From positions 62,001-126,000 of the forward strand of contig NZ_FZNT01000004.1 of NCBI RefSeq assembly GCF_900188235.1: 64,000 nucleotides of DNA. Direction: 5' to 3'. Made by a program: the position numbers and the translations under genes. Positions within the stretch are counted from its first letter, which is position 1, and every line of letters starts with the position of its first letter. Positions 51,463-60,486 of this stretch are shown in pieces. The notes beneath the pieces are model-generated. The model saw only the letters and a list, made by a program, of their open reading frames with translations. It ran no database searches and was not told the DNA's origin. Origin of the DNA: Lutibacter agarilyticus. GTDB lineage: Bacteria > Bacteroidota > Bacteroidia > Flavobacteriales > Flavobacteriaceae.

Positions 51463-52347
51463 TTATTTATTTTTGTTTTTATTTTTTCCAGTTGCAACAT
51501 TGAATTTACCTCCAAACACCCACATATTTTCAAGAAATGTAAAATCTTGAGAAGCTGAATCTGATTTACTTGCAGTAGTTCTAATATCTTGCATATTAAT
51601 ATATCCAGCTTTAAAAGTATATTGAATAAAGAAATACTTAAAAAAAGTAATATCTAATCCAACGTGTGCAGACATACCATAACCCGAAACATGAAATTCA
51701 TCGTAACGTTCTTTCCCTAATAATTTGGTATTGGTTTTTGGGTACAATACACCAAAACCAAGTCCTTCTGTTAAATTGATATCTATATTTTTAACACCAA
51801 AACCAATCCAGTTATCAACCGTATCAAATCTGTTTACTTCAACAGTTACGTAATTTAAACCATCAGTATGTTCAAAAGTTAGAAAGTCTTTTTCTAAATT
51901 AATTGGAGTGTTATTGTATACTCCATCGTACACTCCTCCAGTATTTATATTTCCACTCGCATTTACAACTTGATTGTTGTGCATTACATATTTCATATGG
52001 TCAACACCTAAAGCAACATTGTAATGATCGTGAAAAAAATAACCCGCTCTAAAATTGGTTTGCGGAATGGTTACTTCATCTAATTTAAAATAGTAAATAC
52101 CAAAAGGTTTTGGTTTATCTCGAGCTTTTGTGTCAAATAAAGTGAAATAATAATCATCGCCTTTAAACGTGATGTCAGATTTTGAGTAACTTCCCCTGTT
52201 CCATCCCCAATAAACAAACATTCTTCCTTTGTTATGTACTACATCATTAAAATTTCTTTTAAGTTTAGGGTTTTCTTCGGTAATAACTTCTTGTGAATAA
52301 GACAAGGCTGTTGCTAGCAATAAGGCTGCTATTAAATATTTTTTCAA
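51463..52347 (-). CDS. putative outer-membrane beta-barrel protein
   Basis: 294 residues with a signal peptide (about 1-19, ending SYSQE). Alternating aromatic beta strands follow (FVYWGWNRG, YYFTLFD, GIYYFKLDEV, FRAGYFFHDHYNVALGVDHMKYVM, FFIQYTFKAGYIN), as in outer-membrane barrels. HDHYNVALGVDHMKYVM, with two closely spaced HD pairs, is conspicuous. The C-terminus is a KNKNKNK tail, not the usual aromatic end, and no specific family is recognised. Translation begins at TTG 52347, 1 nt after the glmM stop, so it depends on glmM transcription. Confidence 0.75.
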   Translation of the reverse strand: MKKYLIAALLLATALSYSQEVITEENPKLKRNFNDVVHNKGRMFVYWGWNRGSYSKSDITFKGDDYYFTLFDTKARDKPKPFGIYYFKLDEVTIPQTNFRAGYFFHDHYNVALGVDHMKYVMHNNQVVNASGNINTGGVYDGVYNNTPINLEKDFLTFEHTDGLNYVTVEVNRFDTVDNWIGFGVKNIDINLTEGLGFGVLYPKTNTKLLGKERYDEFHVSGYGMSAHVGLDITFFKYFFIQYTFKAGYINMQDIRTTASKSDSASQDFTFLENMWVFGGKFNVATGKNKNKNK

Positions 52348-52348
52348 C

Positions 52349-53734
52349 TTATGAAATACAATTTTTAATTTCTTTAATAAATCTTACAGCTAAAGCATCT
52401 GCACTTTTTTGTGAGGTGCTTTCTGTATATATTCTAATAATTGGTTCGGTATTCGATTTTCTTAAATGCACCCATTCTGAAGTAAAGTTAACCTTCACCC
52501 CATCAATAGTGCTTACGTCTTCATTTTTATAGTTTAAAGCCATTGTTGCTAAAATTTCATCAACATTAATTTGAGGTGTTAATTCAATTTTATTTTTACT
52601 CATATAATAACTAGGGTAACTGTCTCTTAATTCTTTACATGACATTTTTGAAGTTGCCAAGTGCGACAAAAATAAAGCAACACCAACTAGTGAATCACGA
52701 CCATAATGTGAATCAGGGTAGATAATACCTCCATTCCCTTCACCTCCAATAATGGCGTTTGAGGCCTTCATCAATTCAACTACATTTACTTCACCTACTG
52801 CACTTGCTTGGTAAGTTCCTCCATGCTTTTCTGTAATATCTCTAAGCGCTCTTGAAGAAGATAAATTTGAAACCGTATTTCCTTTTGTTTTACCCAACAC
52901 ATAATCGGCACAAGCGACTAAGGTATATTCCTCACCAAACATAGAGCCATCTTCATTCACTAAAGCCAATCGATCAACATCTGGATCAACAACAATTCCA
53001 AAATCAGCTTTTTCCTTTACAACCAATTCTGAAATATCAGTTAAATGCTCTTTTAAAGGTTCAGGATTGTGTGGAAATTGCCCGTTTGGTTCACAATACA
53101 ATTCTACACATTCAACACCTAACCTTTCTAACAAGGCTGGTATTGCAATTCCTCCAGTAGAATTTACGGCATCTACCACCACTTTAAAATTGGCTTTTTT
53201 AATAGCTTCAATATCTACAAGCTCTAAGGCTAGCACTTCTTTAATATGTTTATTTATATAACCTTGCTTTTTTCTATAAGCTCCTAAACCATCAACTTCT
53301 GAAAATAAAAAGGCATCATCTTCTGCAATTTTCAAAACCTCTTCACCATCTTTTGCGTTTAAAAACTCCCCTTTTTCATTTAGTAATTTTAAGGCATTCC
53401 ATTGCTTAGGATTATGACTTGCGGTAATAATAATACCTCCATCTGCATTATCTAAAGTTACAGCTACTTCTACTGTTGGTGTAGTAGATAAACCAATATC
53501 TGTAACGTTAATTCCTAAACCTACCAACGTATTGCACACCAAACTACTTACCATTTTACCCGAAATACGAGCATCTCTACCAACAACTACGGTTAAATTT
53601 TCTTTATTTGAATGTTGCTTAAGCCACATACCGTAAGCTGCTGCAAATTTTACCGTATCTAATGGGGTTAAATTAGTATTCACTTCCCCTCCAATAGTAC
53701 CTCTTATTCCTGATATTGATTTTATTAATGCCAT
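52349..53734 (-). CDS. glmM: phosphoglucosamine mutase
   Basis: A 461-residue phosphohexomutase. The phosphoserine loop ITASHNPKQWNALK has its Ser near residue 103. The Mg2+ loop VVDPDVDRLAL is near 247, the sugar-binding GGEGNGGIIYPDSHYGRDSL near 333, and the phosphate-binding RKSNTEPIIRIY near 428. It converts GlcN-6-P to GlcN-1-P for UDP-GlcNAc, peptidoglycan and LPS. The GEGNGG motif supports GlmM over a phosphomannomutase, though archaeal-like bifunctional enzymes look similar. It has a -7 box upstream and is cotranscribed with the outer-membrane protein gene. Confidence 0.9.
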   Translation of the reverse strand: MALIKSISGIRGTIGGEVNTNLTPLDTVKFAAAYGMWLKQHSNKENLTVVVGRDARISGKMVSSLVCNTLVGLGINVTDIGLSTTPTVEVAVTLDNADGGIIITASHNPKQWNALKLLNEKGEFLNAKDGEEVLKIAEDDAFLFSEVDGLGAYRKKQGYINKHIKEVLALELVDIEAIKKANFKVVVDAVNSTGGIAIPALLERLGVECVELYCEPNGQFPHNPEPLKEHLTDISELVVKEKADFGIVVDPDVDRLALVNEDGSMFGEEYTLVACADYVLGKTKGNTVSNLSSSRALRDITEKHGGTYQASAVGEVNVVELMKASNAIIGGEGNGGIIYPDSHYGRDSLVGVALFLSHLATSKMSCKELRDSYPSYYMSKNKIELTPQINVDEILATMALNYKNEDVSTIDGVKVNFTSEWVHLRKSNTEPIIRIYTESTSQKSADALAVRFIKEIKNCIS

Positions 53735-53756
53735 ATCTTATTTTTTTTAAAGGTTC

Positions 53757-53764
53757 CAAAGGTA
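53757..53764 (-). promoter_or_regulatory. -7 box for glmM
   Basis: The minus strand reads TACCTTTG, an exact TAnnTTTG match 23-30 bp upstream of the ATG at 53734. Confidence 0.6.
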
Positions 53765-53790
53765 ATTGTTCTTGATTTAATAACATAAAA

Positions 53791-53818
53791 AAAAGCTGTA
53801 TCAAATGATACAGCTTTT
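53791..53818 (-). terminator. rpsA terminator
   Basis: AAAAGCTGTATC (53791-53802) pairs with GATACAGCTTTT (53807-53818) around AAAT, 24 nt past the rpsA stop. Confidence 0.88.
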
Positions 53819-53842
53819 AATATATTTAAATATTAGAGAATT

Positions 53843-55693
53843 TTATTTCCCTTCCATTTTTTTCTTCAATGCAGCTAAATCACCACCTAAATCACCAAGA
53901 GTAGTTTTCTCAGCAGACTCAGCTTTTTTCTGAGCTACTTTGATATTTTTCTCTTCTTGTGCTTTAAATATTGAAGTATGAGAAGCAACAACACGTCTAA
54001 ACTCTTTGTTAAATTCAATTACTTTGAATTTAGCAGTTTCACCTTTTTCTAGTTTTGTTCCATCTTCTTTAGTAGTAAATCTACTAGGTACAAATGCTTC
54101 AACACTATCAGCGAAAGTTACGATTAAACCTTTATCACTCTTATCTTTTACAACTCCTTCGTGGATTGAATTAATTGCGTAAGTATCTTCGTGAGCATCC
54201 CAAGGGTTATCAGTAGTTTGTTTGTGACCTAAGTTTAATTTACGTCCTTCAACATCTAATTCTAATACTTGAACAGCTAATTTATCTCCAACTGATACGA
54301 AATCTGATGGGTGCTTAATTTTCTTAGTCCAAGATAAGTCAGAAATATAAACTAAACCGTCAATTCCTTCTTCTAATTCAACAAATACACCAAAGTTAGT
54401 ATAGTTACGTACCGTACCTTCGTGAGTTGAACCTACAGGATATTTCTCAGCAATGTTAGTCCAAGGATCTGGATGTAATTGCTTAATACCTAAACTCATT
54501 TTTCTTTCGTCTCTATCTAAAGTTAAAACTTGCGCTTCAACTTCATCACCAACTTTCACGAAATCTTGAGCAGAACGTAAGTGCGTAGACCAAGACATTT
54601 CAGAAACGTGAATTAAACCTTCAACTCCTTGAGCTACTTCAATAAATGCACCATAATCAGCAAGTACAACTACTTTACCTTTTACTGTATCACCTACTTT
54701 AATAGTCTCATCTAATGCTTCCCAAGGGTGTGCATTTAATTGTTTTAAACCTAATTGGATTCTTGTTTTCTCATCATCAAAATCAAGAATTACAACGTTT
54801 AATGTTTGATCTAATTCAACAACCTCACTTGGGTGGTTAATTCTAGACCATGATAAATCTGTAATGTGAACTAAACCGTCAACACCTCCTAAATCAACAA
54901 ATACACCGTAAGAAGTAATGTTTTTAACAACACCTTCTAATACTTGTCCTTTTTCTAATCTACCAATAATTTCTTTTTTCTGAATTTCAATATCAGCTTC
55001 AATAAGTGCTTTATGAGAAACTACAACGTTTTTAAACTCTTGGTTGATTTTCACAACTTTGAATTCCATTGTTTTCTCTACGTATTGATCGTAATCTCTA
55101 ATTGGCTTCACATCAATTTGAGAACCTGGTAAAAATGCTTCAATTCCGAAAACATCTACAATCATACCACCACGAGTTCTACACTTAACAAAACCGTTAA
55201 CTACTTCACCTGTTTCGTGTGCATTATTTACACGATCCCAAGCTTTAATAACTCTTGCTTTTTTGTGAGACAACACTAATTGACCTGAGCTATCTTCTCT
55301 TTTATCAACTAAAACTTCAACGATATCTCCAACCGCTAAGTTAGGGTTGTAACGAAATTCGTTTAAAGAAATAACACCTTCTGATTTTGAGTTGATGTCG
55401 ATAATTGCTTCACGATCAGTTTTTCTTACAACAGTTCCGTCAATTACTTCTCTTTCATTCACTAAACCTAAAGTACCTTCTAAGGCAGCTTCAAATGCTT
55501 TAATGTTTTCTTCGTCAACTGCTTCAATTCCTTCTTCGTACTTGTGCCAGTCAAATGATTCTAAAAATTCTTCTGGGCTTACTTTTACTTCTTCCACAGC
55601 TTCTTTTTGTGCTTCAACTGGAGCAGCTGCTTCAGTTTTTTCTACTTTTGGAGCTTCAACTTGCTCTTCAGTTTTTTTTGTTTCTTCAGACAT
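53843..55693 (-). CDS. rpsA: 30S ribosomal protein S1
   Basis: 616 residues with an acidic, low-complexity N-terminus (about 1-50, EAPKVEKTEAAAPVEAQKEAVEEV) and then six S1/OB-fold RNA-binding repeats. The last four carry the clear GVFVDLGGVDGLVHITDLSW / GAFIEVAQGVEGLIHVSEMSW / GVFVELEEGIDGLVYISDLSW pattern. S1 helps the ribosome load and unwind mRNA; it is especially relevant in Bacteroidetes, whose mRNAs lack strong Shine-Dalgarno sites. A leader of about 120 nt separates its promoter from the ATG. Confidence 0.96.
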   Translation of the reverse strand: MSEETKKTEEQVEAPKVEKTEAAAPVEAQKEAVEEVKVSPEEFLESFDWHKYEEGIEAVDEENIKAFEAALEGTLGLVNEREVIDGTVVRKTDREAIIDINSKSEGVISLNEFRYNPNLAVGDIVEVLVDKREDSSGQLVLSHKKARVIKAWDRVNNAHETGEVVNGFVKCRTRGGMIVDVFGIEAFLPGSQIDVKPIRDYDQYVEKTMEFKVVKINQEFKNVVVSHKALIEADIEIQKKEIIGRLEKGQVLEGVVKNITSYGVFVDLGGVDGLVHITDLSWSRINHPSEVVELDQTLNVVILDFDDEKTRIQLGLKQLNAHPWEALDETIKVGDTVKGKVVVLADYGAFIEVAQGVEGLIHVSEMSWSTHLRSAQDFVKVGDEVEAQVLTLDRDERKMSLGIKQLHPDPWTNIAEKYPVGSTHEGTVRNYTNFGVFVELEEGIDGLVYISDLSWTKKIKHPSDFVSVGDKLAVQVLELDVEGRKLNLGHKQTTDNPWDAHEDTYAINSIHEGVVKDKSDKGLIVTFADSVEAFVPSRFTTKEDGTKLEKGETAKFKVIEFNKEFRRVVASHTSIFKAQEEKNIKVAQKKAESAEKTTLGDLGGDLAALKKKMEGK

Positions 55694-55813
55694 AATTGCT
55701 GATGATTAATTTTTGTATCTTATTATTATTCAGATTTTTAAACGATAATAATGCTAAGAGATTATTTATAAAATTTTCATTTAAATTCCTTTTTAAATCT
55801 GTTCTCGTAAAAA
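55694..55813 (-). promoter_or_regulatory. long 5' leader of rpsA
   Basis: From the -7 box at 55820-55827 transcription should start near 55813, giving about 120 nt of AU-rich leader before the ATG. S1 is known to autoregulate translation through its leader in E. coli. Here no strong hairpin is visible by eye, so an equivalent mechanism is only inferred. Confidence 0.4.
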
Positions 55814-55819
55814 GGAGTG

Positions 55820-55827
55820 CAAATTTA
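55820..55827 (-). promoter_or_regulatory. -7 box for rpsA
   Basis: The minus strand reads TAAATTTG followed by CACTCC, an exact TAnnTTTG match about 127-134 bp upstream of the rpsA ATG. Confidence 0.6.
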
Positions 55828-55901
55828 AGAAATTTATTTTATTATAACAACTAGAAAATGAAGTGATTATGTAGTTTTATCTATTCCGTTATTAAAAATG
55901 C

Positions 55902-57332
55902 TTATTCATCTTCAAAAAATTCATCTTTAAAACCTATTAAATATACTTTTTCTTGCGCCCTAGTTACAGCGGTGTACAACCAACGTAAATATTCAATATT
56001 CTGACCTTCAGGCAAATATGGCTGCTCAATAAATACTGTTTTCCATTGCCCACCTTGTGATTTATGACAGGTAACTGCATAGGAAAATTTCACTTGTAAC
56101 GCATTAAAATATGGACTTTTTTTAATTCCTAACAATTGCTTGTACTTAGATTTTTCGTGTGCAAAGTCTTTTCCTACTTCGTGATATAACTTATTAGACT
56201 CTTCGTAAGACAATGAAGGTGTTTCAGATGTTAAAGTATCTAACAAGAGTACAGTTTCAAAAGGAGCTTGATTTGGGTAATCAATCATTCTTACTTTTAC
56301 TTCAGCAAATCTGAAGTCATACAATTCAATAATCTTTTTTATCGCTAGTATTTCACAGATATCACCATTGGCAATAAAACCTGCATCGCTAGAATCTTTT
56401 AACCAGAAATAATTATTTTTAACAACCATTACAAAATCCCCCGTAGAAATTTCGTTTTCTTGTCCTCTAATTTTACTTCTTATTTGCTGATTGTATAAAT
56501 TAGCTCTTTTATTAGAACGAACAATAAAAGCAGTATCTTCTACTCCAATATGATCGTAGGCAGTGTTTATAGCATCTTGAATATCATAACCATCAACCAA
56601 TCTAATTAGATCTGGAAAACCTAATTGAAATTTAAATGTTTCATACCCATTATTTCCAACTATCAATCTTAAGTCTGTTGCATTTACTAAAATACCAGAG
56701 TTTTCATGTTGACGCATTACTTCACTCAATTCAATTTCAGTAACTTCTTTATTATAGTTTAAGGCTAATTTATTCGCATCTAACGCCGGACTTAAAGTTA
56801 ATTTTACCGGTGGTAATTGAGCCGTGTCTCCAATGAAAATAATTTTACATTTTACTCCAGAATACACATAAGAGATCAAATCGTCTAACAGCGATCCATT
56901 TTCAAACAATTTAGCATTGCTTGGACTGTCTGGAATCATAGAAGCTTCATCTACAATAAAAACAGTGTTGGTATGCTTATTTGGTTGCAATGTGAAATCA
57001 ACACCACCTGCCTTATTCTTTTTTGGAAAATATATCTTTTTATGAATGGTAAATGCCTGTCTTTTAGAATATCCAGATATCACTTTAGCAGCTCTACCTG
57101 TGGGTGCTAATAATACTGCTTTTTTACCGACTTTCCATAAATTATTAACTACCGTACTAATTGTAGTTGTTTTACCAGTTCCAGCATAGCCTTTTATTAA
57201 AAACAAACCATCACTACTACTATCAAAAATAAAATCGGCTAATTTTGATAGCAATAAATCTTGTGAATTTGTGGGTTTAAATGGAAAGGATTTAACTAAA
57301 TCTTCGTAAAATTGAGATACTGTTTTTGTCAT
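55902..57332 (-). CDS. RecD/Dda-like superfamily 1 DNA helicase
   Basis: A 476-residue ATPase. Walker A is GYAGTGKTT (about 48-56), motif II is FIVDEASMI, motif III IFIGDTAQLPPV, and the C-terminal UvrD_C_2 motifs are VTCHKSQGGQWKTVFIE and YTAVTRAQEKVYLIGF. This matches the short RecD2/Dda-type 5'-3' helicases found throughout Bacteroidetes. It is likely involved in DNA repair or replication-fork processing. The TTG at 57350 lies in the -7 box, so I choose the ATG at 57332 (MTKTVSQFYEDL). Confidence 0.88.
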   Translation of the reverse strand: MTKTVSQFYEDLVKSFPFKPTNSQDLLLSKLADFIFDSSSDGLFLIKGYAGTGKTTTISTVVNNLWKVGKKAVLLAPTGRAAKVISGYSKRQAFTIHKKIYFPKKNKAGGVDFTLQPNKHTNTVFIVDEASMIPDSPSNAKLFENGSLLDDLISYVYSGVKCKIIFIGDTAQLPPVKLTLSPALDANKLALNYNKEVTEIELSEVMRQHENSGILVNATDLRLIVGNNGYETFKFQLGFPDLIRLVDGYDIQDAINTAYDHIGVEDTAFIVRSNKRANLYNQQIRSKIRGQENEISTGDFVMVVKNNYFWLKDSSDAGFIANGDICEILAIKKIIELYDFRFAEVKVRMIDYPNQAPFETVLLLDTLTSETPSLSYEESNKLYHEVGKDFAHEKSKYKQLLGIKKSPYFNALQVKFSYAVTCHKSQGGQWKTVFIEQPYLPEGQNIEYLRWLYTAVTRAQEKVYLIGFKDEFFEDE

Positions 57333-57347
57333 GTGTAAAATAAATTT

Positions 57348-57355
57348 CAAATATA
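57348..57355 (-). promoter_or_regulatory. -7 box for the helicase gene
   Basis: The minus strand reads TATATTTG, an exact consensus match 16-23 bp before the ATG at 57332. Confidence 0.6.
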
Positions 57356-57400
57356 CAAATTGATTTACCCTGAAAAGTTTTTCTCATTAAAAAAAATTTG

Positions 57401-57408
57401 TAGATTTG
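57401..57408 (+). promoter_or_regulatory. -7 box for the 57436 operon
   Basis: TAGATTTG fits TAnnTTTG exactly, 27 bp before the ATG at 57436. Confidence 0.6.
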
Positions 57409-57435
57409 CCTACACATAAAAAATAAATATTCAAA

Positions 57436-58167
57436 ATGATAACAATTTTAATTATTGTAGCAGGTATAATAGTTACATTTCTTTTAGCATATGCAATTGT
57501 GAATTTCGTCCCAAGAAAATTACATTGGATTATTTCAATTTTTTTAATAGCGATTGCAGCATTTTTGGTTTACAAAATCAACTTTGAAATTCAAAAACCA
57601 ATCAATTTCAACAAAGAAAAGAAAGTAAGATATGCAAAAGTAATTGAACAACTAAAAATGCTTCGTGATGCTGAAGTAGCTCATAAAAAAGTTACTGGAA
57701 CTTACACTAGTGATGCTGAAGGTTTAATTCAATTTATTGATACTGCAAAATTTGCTTTAACTCAAACAAGAAACGTTCCTCAAACAATTAATGTTGGTGG
57801 TGGTATTACTAAAGAAATAGAAATTAGAGTAGTTGATACTATTGGATACGAAGATGTAAAAGCTCAATTTGCTGGGAAAGATTATAAAAACATGCTTGAA
57901 ATTCCTGGTACTACTGAGAAATTTAAAATTGAAGTTGGTGAAGTTGAAAAGATTGCTGGTTTAAAAGCTCCTGTTTTTGAAATTAAAGTTGATAAAGGCT
58001 TAATTTTAGAAGGAATGGACATCAATCTTGTTAAACAAGAAAAAGAAGCTATTGGTGGTGAAGAAATTAGAGGTGAATTTTTAAGAGTTGGTTCATTAGG
58101 TGAAGTTAGCGAAGACGGTAACTGGCCTCCATTTTATGACAAAGGAGATAAAAAAAATAAAGAATAA
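57436..58167 (+). CDS. conserved hypothetical membrane protein
   Basis: 243 residues. Two closely spaced hydrophobic helices (about 2-22 and 31-48) are followed by a soluble domain with a helix (KVIEQLKMLRDAEVAHKKVTGTYTSD, about 63-88) and several strands. The segment LRDAEVAHKKVTGTYTSDAEGLIQF resembles the post-helix region of type II pseudopilins, but the N-terminal cleavage motif is absent. I do not recognise a named family. It heads an operon with the DUF3822 and rsmD genes; DUF3822 starts inside its last 32 nt. Confidence 0.75.
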   Translation: MITILIIVAGIIVTFLLAYAIVNFVPRKLHWIISIFLIAIAAFLVYKINFEIQKPINFNKEKKVRYAKVIEQLKMLRDAEVAHKKVTGTYTSDAEGLIQFIDTAKFALTQTRNVPQTINVGGGITKEIEIRVVDTIGYEDVKAQFAGKDYKNMLEIPGTTEKFKIEVGEVEKIAGLKAPVFEIKVDKGLILEGMDINLVKQEKEAIGGEEIRGEFLRVGSLGEVSEDGNWPPFYDKGDKKNKE

Positions 58168-58981
58168 TACGTTAGATTTTAAAAATCTAGAAGAAAATCA
58201 TTTATCCATCCAACTTAGTTTGGATGGATTTTCTTTTTGTATTTATAACAAAGTTGTAAATGACTTTTGTGCTTTTGCGATATACGAATTTGAACAAACT
58301 TCAATATCGCCTTATCAACATTTAGATTTGGTTTCAGAAATATTTCAGCAAGAAAAATTACTGCAACAAAAATATAGCTCTGTAAGTGTTTCACATTTTA
58401 ATAACTTAAACACTCAGGTTCCTGAGCCATTCTTTGAAAAAGATAAATTAAATCAATATTTAAAATACAGTGTAAAAGTATTGGAAAACGACTTTATTGC
58501 GTTTGATAAACTTAAAAATACTGATATTGTAAATGTGTATATTCCCTTTGTAAACATTAATAATTTTTTAATTGACACTTTCGGAGCATTTGAATACAAA
58601 CATTCTTCAACAATTTTAATTGAAAAATTACTGCACGAATATAAAAACCTTACAAACGATTTTTGCTTTATAAACGTAACGCATCATCATTTTGAGATTG
58701 TTGTGCTAAAAAACAATAATTTTGAATTATTCAACTGTTTTAAGTTCAATACTAAGGAGGATTTTATTTATTATATTTTATTTACTGCTGAACAACTTCA
58801 ATTAAACCCAGAGGATTTAAAATTAGTACTCATGGGGGATATTGAAAAGAACTCTGAATTATACACTATTGCATACCAATACATTAGAAATATTTCATTT
58901 TATTCTCCAACAAATGGATCTGATTTTTTAAAAGATCAACTATCAGAGCATTCAAATTTTACACTTTTAAACCACTTATAA
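58136..58981 (+). CDS. DUF3822 family protein
   Basis: 281 residues, starting at the ATG at 58136; an upstream in-frame GTG at 58100 would extend the overlap to 68 nt without gain. LSIQLSLDGFSFCIYNK near the start, VYIPFVNINNFLIDTFGAFEYKHSST in the middle and VTHHHFEIVVLKNNNFELFNCFKFNTKEDFIYYILF later give two repeats of an actin/RNase H-like fold, as in DUF3822. The function is unknown. The protein lacks membrane helices. It abuts rsmD with no gap, and the pairing is common in Bacteroidetes. Confidence 0.87.
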   Translation: MTKEIKKIKNNTLDFKNLEENHLSIQLSLDGFSFCIYNKVVNDFCAFAIYEFEQTSISPYQHLDLVSEIFQQEKLLQQKYSSVSVSHFNNLNTQVPEPFFEKDKLNQYLKYSVKVLENDFIAFDKLKNTDIVNVYIPFVNINNFLIDTFGAFEYKHSSTILIEKLLHEYKNLTNDFCFINVTHHHFEIVVLKNNNFELFNCFKFNTKEDFIYYILFTAEQLQLNPEDLKLVLMGDIEKNSELYTIAYQYIRNISFYSPTNGSDFLKDQLSEHSNFTLLNHL

Positions 58982-59536
58982 ATGCGCATTATATCAGGAA
59001 AACATAAAAGCAAACGCTTATTGGCTCCCAAAAACTTACCTGTACGACCAACAACCGATATGGCTAAAGAGGCGCTATTTAACATTATTAACAACTTATA
59101 TTATTTTCACGAACTCAATGTACTTGATTTATTTTCTGGCACAGGGAATATAAGCTATGAGTTTGGCTCTAGAGGTACGGAAAATATTACTGCAATTGAT
59201 GCTCATTTTGGTTGCATAAAGTACATAAACACCACGTCAAAAGAGCTAGATTTAAATATACAAGCTTATAAAAGTGATGTGTATAAATTTTTAGAAAAAT
59301 GCAACACCAAATTCGATGTTATTTTTGCAGATCCGCCTTATGACTTTGACGTAGCTAAATTTGAGAAAATCGTTGCTTTAGTTTTTGAAAAAAACCTTTT
59401 AAATGAAGGTGGAGTTTTAATAATTGAACATTCAAAACATACTAATTTTATAGATAATTCACAATTGAGTTACCAAAAAAAATATGGTGGAAATATGTTT
59501 AGTTTTTTTGAAAATGAAACTTCAGAATTAGAATAA
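58982..59536 (+). CDS. rsmD: 16S rRNA (guanine966-N2)-methyltransferase
   Basis: A 184-residue class I methyltransferase. [36 protein letters not shown] is the RsmD N-terminal signature. The SAM-binding motif is [12 protein letters not shown] (49-60), and the catalytic DPPY motif is at residues 117-120. It methylates G966 of 16S rRNA during 30S assembly. The ATG directly follows the DUF3822 stop. The 3' end overlaps the convergent MoxR ATPase gene by 9 nt. Confidence 0.95.
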   Translation: MRIISGKHKSKRLLAPKNLPVRPTTDMAKEALFNIINNLYYFHELNVLDLFSGTGNISYEFGSRGTENITAIDAHFGCIKYINTTSKELDLNIQAYKSDVYKFLEKCNTKFDVIFADPPYDFDVAKFEKIVALVFEKNLLNEGGVLIIEHSKHTNFIDNSQLSYQKKYGGNMFSFFENETSELE

Positions 59537-60481
59537 AGCTTCAATTACCTGCTTTTCTGAAATACCCTCAGCTTCCGCTTTATAATTTTTAACAATTCTA
59601 TGCTTTAAAATAGCATAAGCTACGGCTTGAACATCTTCAATATCTGGAGAATATTTACCGTTTACGGCTGCATTTGCCTTTGCTCCTAAAATAAGATTTT
59701 GAGAAGCTCTTGGGCCCGCACCCCAATCGATATAATTAGTTACAATTTCAGGGGCATTTTCGCTATTTGGACGCGTTTTAGAAACTAATTTTACGGCGTA
59801 TTCAATAACATTGTCAGCTACTGGAATACGTCTTATTAAATGTTGAAATTCATTAATTTCTTGCGCGGATAATAAAGCCTTAATTGTTACCTTTTCATCA
59901 TTTGTAGTGCTTTTTACTACTTGAACTTCTTCTTCAAAGCTTGGATAGTTTAAATGAATTGAAAACATAAAACGATCTAACTGCGCTTCAGGCAAAGGAT
60001 AAGTACCTTCTTGTTCAATTGGGTTTTGTGTAGCTAATACAAAAAATGGCTTTGCTAATACATGATGATGGCCAGCAACTGTAACCGTTCTTTCCTGCAT
60101 TGCTTCTAATAAAGCCGCCTGTGTTTTAGGTGGCGTTCTATTTATTTCATCAGCTAAAATAATATTGCTAAAAATTGGTCCCTTTATAAATTTAAAACGA
60201 CTAGTTTCGTCCAAAATTTCACTTCCTAAAATATCCGAAGGCATTAAATCGGGAGTGAATTGTATACGCTTAAAATCGAGTCCTAATGTTTCTGATATGG
60301 TGTGTACCATTAAAGTTTTGGCAAGACCTGGCACGCCAATCAATAAAGAATGACCACCGCTAAATATAGATAACAAGATAAGATCAACAGCCGCTTCTTG
60401 ACCAATAATTCTCTTTCCTATTTCTTTTTTTAGCGCTTGGTGTTTAATTACCAATTGCTTTAATACTTCAACATCAGACAT
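59528..60481 (-). CDS. MoxR family AAA+ ATPase
   Basis: 317 residues. Walker A is GVPGLAKT (49-56), Walker B is [25 protein letters not shown], sensor 1 is [26 protein letters not shown], and a C-terminal lid follows. MoxR ATPases act as chaperones that activate or assemble VWA-domain and DUF58 partner proteins; no such partner is in this window. It follows the three foldase genes on the same strand (5-nt gap), so it probably belongs to that envelope-folding operon. Confidence 0.94.
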   Translation of the reverse strand: MSDVEVLKQLVIKHQALKKEIGKRIIGQEAAVDLILLSIFSGGHSLLIGVPGLAKTLMVHTISETLGLDFKRIQFTPDLMPSDILGSEILDETSRFKFIKGPIFSNIILADEINRTPPKTQAALLEAMQERTVTVAGHHHVLAKPFFVLATQNPIEQEGTYPLPEAQLDRFMFSIHLNYPSFEEEVQVVKSTTNDEKVTIKALLSAQEINEFQHLIRRIPVADNVIEYAVKLVSKTRPNSENAPEIVTNYIDWGAGPRASQNLILGAKANAAVNGKYSPDIEDVQAVAYAILKHRIVKNYKAEAEGISEKQVIEALF

Positions 60482-60486
60482 TGTTC

